DNA from: Talpa occidentalis
Lineage: Eukaryota > Chordata > Mammalia > Eulipotyphla > Talpidae
NCBI RefSeq assembly: GCF_014898055.3
Contig: NW_023601104.1
Location: 73,205,106-73,269,105, forward strand
DNA: 64,000 bases
Reading direction: 5' to 3'
Shown: piece by piece, positions 57,076-64,000 of the stretch
How the letters are laid out: every line of letters begins with the position of its first letter
Numbering within the stretch: the first letter of the stretch is position 1
The notes under the pieces: generated by a model
Database searches by the model: none
Told to the model about the DNA's origin: nothing
The model's input: the letters and a program-made list of their open reading frames with translations, nothing else
Translations under genes and position numbers: made by a program

Positions 57076-57360
57076 GAGTTTATTAAAATTCAGAATACCG
57101 TATTTTACCTATATGTGGGACATAAAGAAACAAAACAAGCTCTTAGATTATAAGAACAAGATGGCGGTTACCAGAGAGGAAAGTATATAAAAATTGGGTA
57201 AAGAGGGTCAATTTTATGGTGGTGGGTGAAAACAAGACTTTTGGTTGTTATCATTATGTAGTATATACAGATGTTGAATCGCAATGCTGTACATCTGAAA
57301 TTTAAATCGCATTAAACCAATGTTAATTCCGTTGATTTTTTTAATTTAATTTTTTTTTTA
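57076..57360 (+). mobile_element. L1 3' UTR fragment (L1MA/MB-like)
   Basis: TATGTGGGACATAAAGAAAC, AAGATGGCGGTTACCAGAGA, AGATGTTGAATCGCAATGCT and GTACATCTGAAATTTAAATC follow the mammalian L1 3' UTR order of 'tggttgccagagg' then 'ttgtacacctgaaa'. An A/T-rich end follows. Confidence 0.8.
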
Positions 57361-58149
57361 GTTTTAAATAGAAAGACTGAGAACTTGAGGAACATGGGCA
57401 GTGAAAGACCATGAACCAGAATAAAAATAATTTTTAAATAAGAATAAACTAAAGTGGTTTTCTAGCAGCAACAGCGCAAGACACACAAGAAAAACACAAG
57501 TGTCTTCCTTGAAGACCATGAAAGGCAAGTAAGACTGATTTGGTAAAAATGTGGCCACTTCAGCCAGTTAGAGTTTAGGAGTAAACTAGAACTGCTGAGA
57601 TACCCAGGAGTAATTGTATTGGATTTAGGCAACAAATTAAATCACATGAGGAACGGGAGGAGTGAAATTGAAGGAGGATTTTCTCCTTCACTGAATCTCC
57701 TTCACTGAAATCGACAAACCCAAGAAAGCATGCTGATCTTCACTGCACAGGAGAAATTTGTGTGGCACTGAAAAGCAGGATATCTTGGAGAAAGGTATAA
57801 ATGAATTTTCCTCAGGAAAAGAAAGAAAAGAAATATTTTTTAAACTATTTGGGTTCCAGGCATGTCAACTCATCTAGTCAAATTCATGGACCCCAATTTC
57901 AGATATGGGGGTTAAATAAGGATGTCCCCACTTTCTGGAGACAGAGTATTGATAGAACCGGGTAGATGATTGATTGTGAGGATGAAGAGAAATGATACCT
58001 TAAGTGTGACATCCATATGGAGATACTTTCCCAAGTTTGGAATTAAAAATTATTTCCTCATCTACCTCCCATTTCTTCAAAATACCTTAAAAATCACAAT
58101 AACAAATATCTGTCTTTCAACCTACTTTCTTATTTAATCCTTACATCTG
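57361..58149. other. Unassigned non-coding DNA
   Basis: Parts at 57590-58010 could be more of the interrupted ancient repeat; not resolved. Confidence 0.35.
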
Positions 58150-59135
58150 TGCTAGGTAGATTAATTCCCTTTTTGTTGGTATAATTGACATATAAACTTA
58201 TACTAGTTTTAGGTGTACAATATAGTAATTTGGTATTTGTATATATTGTGAAATCACCACCACAATAAGTCTATTTACCATCTTTCACCATACATAATTA
58301 CACAATTTTTTTTCTTTATGTTGCTAAGATCTACTCACTTAGCAACTTTAAAATATAAAAAGTACAGTATTATTAACTGCAATTACCAGGCTGTAAATTA
58401 TATCCCTATAATGTATTTATTACATAACTGGAAATTTGTATCCTTTGATCCCTTTCGCCCATTACTCCTACCACCACCCCAGCCTCTGACAACCATTAAT
58501 CTCTTCTCTGTATCTATAAGCATTTTTTTCAGATTCCACATATAATTGAAATTATATAATATTTGGCTTTCTCTGCTTGGTTTAGTTCACAAACAGAATT
58601 CTGTCAAGGTCCATCCATGTTGTCACAAATGGCAAGATTTAATCTTTTGATGACTGAATAATATTACATATATTTCAGAATTTCTATATTCATTCATCTA
58701 TAGGTGGATATTTAGGATGTTTCCATATCTCAATTATTGTAAATAATGCTGCAGTAAACATGAAGGTGCATATATCTCTTCAAGTTATTGTTTTTATTTT
58801 CTTTGGATAAATACCAAGACATGGAATTGTTGGGTCATATGATAATTCTATTTTTGATTTTTTGAGGACTCCCCATTCTGCACCAGTTTACATCCTCACC
58901 AATAATACCAAGGGTTCCCTTTTCTCTACATCCTTGCCAACACTTGTTATTTCTTATCTTTGATAATAGCCATTTTAACAGATATGAGATAATATCTCAC
59001 TGTGGTTTCAGTTTGCATTCCCTGATAATTAGTGATCTCAAACACTTTTTTCCTCTACCTGTTAGCCTTCAGTGTGACTTCTTTGGGAAAATGTCTTTTC
59101 AAATCTCCTGCCTATTTTTCAATAGATAGATTTAT
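58150..59135 (-). mobile_element. Ancient L1 3' segment, antisense
   Basis: Minus-strand L1 3' UTR and late ORF2: TTGGTATAATTGACATATAA, GTGAAATCACCACCACAATA, TCCATCCATGTTGTCACAAA, ATAGGTGGATATTTAGGATG, TTGTTGGGTCATATGATAAT, AACAGATATGAGATAATATC and TTTGCATTCCCTGATAATTA. Frames are broken; the 75-codon plus-strand frame is antisense to the element. Confidence 0.9.
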
Positions 59136-59379
59136 TCTCATCTTTAATTTGCACATAAAGGAATCAAGATTCATAATGGTAAGATAATACAATTACCACA
59201 TATTAAGACTTTCTCTCAGTGATGACAATTAATATTTTGAGGATAACCAAATAAGTCAGTGACTGAGGGAGCCACTCTCAGACAGAACTTTTGGCTTCAA
59301 AATGACACAGCCAACTGGCAGGACCAGAAAGATTCTAGTTTCACTCTGTTCATAGTTTGTCTAGGTTTAGCATTCTCGT
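59136..59379. other. Unassigned short interval
   Basis: Nothing recognised. Confidence 0.35.
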
Positions 59380-60420
59380 TCATTCATTCACACATTCAGA
59401 GATATTTTGAGTGCTATTCCCAGTCTGGTCCTCCTCTAAATAGAGATACAGTCAAGGATAACACAGATAAGGTCCTAGTGCCTTGATACTTAAATTGGGA
59501 GATAAAAAACAAGTATGCAAATAGTGAAGTATCTTCATTTATGGTGAATAAGTACTACAAAAAGTAATAGTAGTTGGTGAGGTAACTGGTACAGAGGATC
59601 TGAGAAGGTATTAAGCATCTTGAGGTAGATGGATCAGAGAACACATTCTCATCCACATAGCACCAAAAAGTCTTGTGTGGGAAGGGAGTCGGCCCTGCTG
59701 AGAACTGGACAAAGTGCTTTCTAGGCAAATAGAAGAGCCAATACAATGTCTGAGGTTGAGTCAAGTCAGAGCTAGAGGAAGACAGTATGTGATGAGGCTG
59801 GGGAAGTAGGGAGGGCTAATCTCTGTAGGTCTTGAAAAGTTTAGATTTTATTCCAAGCTCAAATAAAAATAAGCGGAGGGTTTCAGGTGAAAGAGTGGTG
59901 GACATTATTTGATTTATGTTTTTAAGAAATTCCTATAGCCATCATGTGGAGAATGGTTCATTGGGCAGTACAAATTACATACAGGAGACCAGATGGAAGA
60001 CTATTCTGTAGTGATAGTGGTTTGGTTTAAGATGAAAGAAGAGGACCTCCCTGTGGTGCAAGGGGTTGAGACGCAACATATGAAGCTGGCCGCAGCCCCC
60101 GCAGCACAGTTTCGATCCCCCACCTACCAGGGAGCAACACACATGGCGCAGCAGACCTCTCCTGCCTCGCCTGCTGCTCCCTTCAGCAGTGTATTTCAGT
60201 CAATCCTCCAGTTCCCCACTCTGTCTCTGGTGAGTCCTCTCACCCCCGACACCTTTGGCCTGTACCCCAGTTCATGTATGCATAAATAAATAAATCTCTA
60301 AAAAAAGATTCAGCATGAAGAGAAAGTGGATGGATATGGCATATCATATATTTTGAATAGAGAGGTAATATACTAGATGTGGAAAGTAGAAGAAAAATGG
60401 TACTCAAGGATAATTCATTG
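59380..60420. repeat. Long ancient interspersed repeat split by a SINE
   Basis: Starts CATTCATTCACACATTCAGA. It passes through GATACAGTCAAGGATAACAC, TGATACTTAAATTGGGAGAT, GTAGGTCTTGAAAAGTTTAG, ATTTTATTCCAAGC, TGTGGAGAATGGTTCATTGG and GGAGACCAGATGGAAGACTA. After the SINE it resumes with GAAAGTGGATGGATATGGCA and ATATTTTGAATAGAGAGG. This order matches a well-known mammal-wide repeat whose class I will not assign from memory. Confidence 0.6.
60043..60308 (+). mobile_element. tRNA-derived SINE, subfamily 2
   Basis: GGACCTCCCTGTGGTGCAAG head, GGTTGAGACGCAACATATGA, B box TTTCGATCCCC, CAGCAGACCTCTCCTGCCTC, CTGCTCCCTTCAGCAGTG, and tail GCATAAATAAATAAATC plus a short A-run. The flanking duplication is worn (AGATGAAAGAAG and a diverged right copy), so this is an older copy. 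The 98-codon open frame over it is incidental. Confidence 0.92.
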
Positions 60421-60539
60421 AGCTAAGTCCTTACTGTCTATTCTGGGCAGAGAGAACAACTGTAAGCCTAGATAATTAATGCAGTAAATTGAGGCAACCA
60501 AGGCAGCAAGCCCTCAAGTTTTGGCACAAAACTAAATTT
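60421..60539. other. Unassigned short interval
   Basis: Nothing recognised. Confidence 0.3.
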
Positions 60540-60718
60540 AAGTTCTGATTGCACCGTTAATAACTGCAAACTTGGATAATCACTGTACATCTCTGAGCAT
60601 ATATTTCCTCATTTATTGAAGGTGATAATAGTACCTGTCTCCTTGGATGGTTACTAGATAATTCACATAAAACACTTCACATGTCATGGGATATAGTAAG
60701 TTTTCAAAAAATTTTAGA
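60540..60718 (+). repeat. MIR SINE, diverged
   Basis: ATTGCACCGTTAATAACTGC, TGTACATCTCTGAGCATATA, TTTCCTCATTTATTGAAGGT, AGATAATTCACATAAAACAC and GATATAGTAAGTTTTCAAAA. Confidence 0.65.
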
Positions 60719-60944
60719 TTAATGTTACTGTTCTTTTTTCCTTAAGAATTATTTACTGGGAAAAAAGCTGTCATTTCTTCTTCTCTGTGATTAGCTTCTG
60801 GGTCTCTTGATTTTTATCATACACCTCATCACATTATTCTCTTACATTTGAAAGTAGCATCTCTGACTTGCGTTCATAAAAGAAAGGTAATTATTACCAA
60901 GCAAGGTTTTCTGCTTGATGTGTACATCAGCCAATTATTATGAC

Positions 60945-61340
60945 ATTAGCTTTTGAGAAGAGAAAAAGTTTATTGTGAGGTCAACCAGCTAGGAGACAGG
61001 AGACAAGATTCAAATCTGTCTCTGATTTTTGGAGGCTAAGATATGTTTTATAAGGTAGTGGAAGGGGAAAATGACTAGGAATGGCTTAATAAAATTTGAT
61101 TTGCTAGACATGAATTAGATCTTTCTTGTTGATTGAACCTAATTATCTCACTGTTTTCTTAGTTGTATCTGTGGAGAACTTGTGGTTGAGCTGTAGTCTG
61201 GAAAACATGACTAAAAAGGAAATTAGATAATTTGAATTACAATAGTTGTTATGTAGTCTGAAAGTCCAAGGGCAGATTGATCTCAGTTTTACAATCGACC
61301 ATGTGCTTTCTGAAGGTTCATCTTATGACAATATGTCATG
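60945..61340 (-). mobile_element. Possible old LTR, antisense
   Basis: The plus strand AGAAGAGAAAAAGTTTATTG reads on the minus strand as an AATAAA signal followed by a CT-rich end. The adjacent AGCTAGGAGACAGGAGACAA gives CCTGTCTCCTAGCT in sense, a pattern typical of LTR R/U5 regions. Boundaries and duplication were not found. Confidence 0.35.
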
Positions 61341-61555
61341 AGGCTTCTGAGTCGGCCCCAGGTATCCTTTTCAGTATGTTTGATAGGTAGGATGTTTGAC
61401 ACCATTGGTCAACTAGGCTCAAGCCAAGTAGGATTTCTTTGACTATTCTTGGCATACTCAGATACACAACTAAAGTGTTAGCACTATATAAGTTTATTCA
61501 TGAATGGAGTCTTGTTGTGATACAGTTGCATTAGTCATCTGCAAGACTAGCCTTA
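61341..61555. other. Unassigned short interval
   Basis: Nothing recognised. Confidence 0.3.
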
Positions 61556-61790
61556 AAATTTTTTTCTAGCCATGACCTATAGTAGGAAGTACATCATGAC
61601 CCAATAATAGTATATAAGGAGAATAAACCATCACAAAACAGTATTTATTCTTAACAAACAAAAAATACTGCCAGTATTTCCTGTTCCTCCATCACCATCT
61701 TTTGTTTCAAAAATACTGGTCACAACCCACTAAACTGATTTCACGGTGTATTGATGGGCCATGATTCACAGTTTGAAAAGTTGGGGTAGA
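61556..61790. mobile_element. hAT-type (MER/Charlie-like) DNA transposon remnant
   Basis: CATGACCTATAGTAGGAAGT, ACATCATGACCCAATAATAG near the left end and GTCACAACCCACTAAACTGA, TTGATGGGCCATGATTCACA, GTTTGAAAAGTTGGGG at the right match a common hAT MITE. In that family the ends carry 'gtgggtcgcgacc' inverted motifs. Confidence 0.65.
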
Positions 61791-62824
61791 GGGCTGCAGC
61801 AGATTGTTTCATAACTCTGAGTATATATTTATTTAGTTCACTAAATCTCCTTTCCCAGAAAGTTTCTGTTACTTGAATCTCACCCTGTGTGCTTTGCTAT
61901 GATTTGCATGTGTTTGAACTCTCTACATTTGTAAAAGGCATTCACTGCTTGTAATTTTTCAAAGAATGCTTCTAACTCAAGTGTTAGCCCATCTGTTAAG
62001 ACCTATTTATTGCTTTTTAAAAGAAAAAAAATAAAAGCAGATTAGGAATTCCAGGCTCATGCTAACCAGGATTTTTTTTTTCCTTTTGTAAAAGCCTTCC
62101 ATCTGTCTGCCCTTTTTTGGACACAACTCAAAAAGGAGCACACATCTCATCAAATCAAATGTGGGTGCTGTCAGAAAGCTGCCAAAACATCATGCCAGTT
62201 CCTTTATTTTTTTAAGGAGAATTAAAATCAGATTTAACATAATGAGTTGTTTGTTTTGTTGCTTTTCTTTCCATCCATTATAGAAACATGGACCTCAATT
62301 TACTTTGTGTAAGTTTATGCAGTAGCTGTCCATGGGTAGTTCCAAGGTATGCTAAGATAAATCTGAACAACACAGTTCTGTTGGACAAAGATTAGTGACA
62401 GAGAAGCAATCCATGTGTGAAAGGAAGACTGAACCAAGAATTCTAGATCCAAACTTCATTGGACTAGGAATCCCAGGGTGATGGCAAGTATCAATCTGAC
62501 TTGTTTTTCTGTCTTCCACTGAACTTATCCCAGCATTGCTCAATACCCTCCAGTTCTCCTGTCAAGTCATTTAATCATTGACTAGTTTTCTTTCTTGACC
62601 TAACTTTGAGATTTAAAATAATAGTTATCTCTCTACTCTTCCAAAGGTATTTTTGGGTAGTCAGGATTAAAGTGTCATGTATAAGAAGCTAGAGAGACCA
62701 AACAGATGACCCTGATGTCTCTTTCAGACTTCTCCCTCCCTCCAACAAGATGGATGGTCTTAAAACAGTGGCTTCAGGACTAAGGCCCTGCCACCATCAA
62801 AGATCATGCCCAGAGGGAGGTCTG
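61791..62824. other. Unassigned non-coding DNA
   Basis: No gene or repeat recognised. Confidence 0.4.
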
Positions 62825-63030
62825 CTGCTTTGCAATGGTTAAGAACAAAGACTCTAAAGTCAAGCAGAAACTTATGTTCAAATTCTGACTCTACCATCTC
62901 AATTTCTATGACCTTGAATAGCATAACCTCTTTCCTCCTTGCTTGGGGAGTTAATGAGATTAAATCACATAGAACAGTTAACACACTCATATAGAACACT
63001 TAGCATACTTAACACTTATAGAACACTTAG
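62825..63030 (+). repeat. MIR SINE
   Basis: AATGGTTAAGAACAAAGACT is the head, TATGTTCAAATTCTGACTCT the B-box region, then TGACCTTGAATAGCATAACC, GTTAATGAGATTAAATCACA and ATATAGAACACTTAGCATAC. The tail has a short duplication (TATAGAACACTTAGCA twice) and an A-run at about 63034-63050. Confidence 0.8.
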
Positions 63031-63050
63031 CACAAAAAAAAAAAAAAAAA

Positions 63051-64000
63051 GCCCATAAATGAAGAATGGTCTCATTATTGTCACTTTTATGAAAGAAAGA
63101 AACTTATTCAATCATCTTGTAGATATTAACAATCAAAATGTAGAGGAGTCTATAAATAAAGAGGAAAGAGGCATGCTTAAGTTAATATGATGACAAAACC
63201 AAATTCTTGGATTTAAAAAGCAATGATACAATACAAAATAAGAGATTGATGAAACTGAAAAAATAAAACTGGAGAATTATTTTAAATGGAGTATTTAGAA
63301 GAATTTCTTTCCCTAATCAGTCTAATGTCTCAGTGGTTGGGCCTTATTTAATCATGCACATATATTGTTAACTAATCATAGAGGCTTATTATAACTGAAG
63401 ATTATTTTTCAATTCCCTTCCACACCGTTTTCTCCCTTCTTGTCACTTTCTCATTCTCAACACTCTTACAAAGAAGGTTAACTTTTATTTACTCAAAATA
63501 AGCTTTCATAGAATCTATCACATCTTCTCTACTAATTCTTTTTCATTGTTCTATGATGCTAAATCACCTTCCATAGTTCTAATAAATATACTTCTAGAGA
63601 GTACTTGGGTACTCTAGGTAATAACTGAACAAAAGTAACTGAAAAGGGGCCAGGTTCTCAAATTTGAAGACCCTGACCCTGATAGATTAAAATAACTAGC
63701 AATATTTTTGGTTGGGTTTTAGAAATCACTCTTTACTGATAACCTATTTACATAGCCTATTTAGCTGGTCTGCCCAGTCATATATAAAAATCTTGTCTCT
63801 ATTTTCCAGTTCAGTGTTATGACTCTACTAATAATATCTGACAGAATTCTTTTCAATGCAGGTCTTCTAGAATATTTCTTCTAGCTACATAAACAAGAAT
63901 AATTTTCCATCCCAAATCAATCCACTTTTAATATATGTGTATCTGTGAAAAATGGAATATATTTAGCTATCCATTCCCAGTGATTTATTTTTTTATTTCA
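63051..64000. other. Unassigned AT-rich DNA to the window end
   Basis: No gene or named repeat recognised. Confidence 0.4.

Overview
This window looks like nuclear DNA of a placental mammal from a gene-poor, intergenic or deeply intronic region. The evidence is dense mammalian repeats of several ages: MIR and L2 fragments, ancient L1 3' ends, MLT1- and MLT2-type LTRs and hAT/MER5-like debris. Above these lie younger, lineage-restricted insertions with clear target-site duplications (TSDs). I found no protein-coding gene, coding exon, rRNA, functional tRNA, snRNA or CRISPR array. The open frames are short and lie in repeats or low-complexity DNA.

The most telling lineage marker is a tRNA-derived SINE, present seven times, with a 3' body containing CAGACCTCTCCTG and CAGCAGTG and an AAATAAAT-type tail. 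It is not Alu, B1/B2, carnivore Can-SINE or vespertilionid VES. From memory it resembles the Rhin-type SINE of horseshoe and leaf-nosed bats. I could not check this, so 'laurasiatherian, possibly rhinolophoid bat' is a hypothesis.

Layout. 0-11.5 kb: one SINE, L2 and MIR fragments, an ancient interspersed repeat and a poorly understood old segment at 2.7-6.1 kb. 11.5-20.6 kb: a cluster of young retroelements. It holds five gammaretrovirus-like LTR families, four of them as solo LTRs with 4-bp TSDs. One LTR is nested in opposite orientation inside a copy of its own family. The fifth family is a partial provirus with a primer-binding site for tRNA-Glu. The cluster also has a 5'-truncated L1 and two SINEs. 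20.6-40 kb: mostly unassigned DNA with MIR, L2, MLT1 and MLT2 copies, one SINE, and a 120-bp segment present twice about 1 kb apart. 40-64 kb: antisense ancient L1 segments, L2, MIR and three SINEs, including a monomer-like copy and one with a hairpin between two A-tails.

No genes work together here in an operon sense. The functional content I can support is mobile-element machinery: LTR promoters and poly(A) signals, SINE pol III boxes, a retroviral primer site and a probable splice donor. I did not find a new defence or biosynthetic system. The most interesting signals are the nested LTR pair, the tRNA-Glu-primed partial provirus and the two unusual SINE copies.
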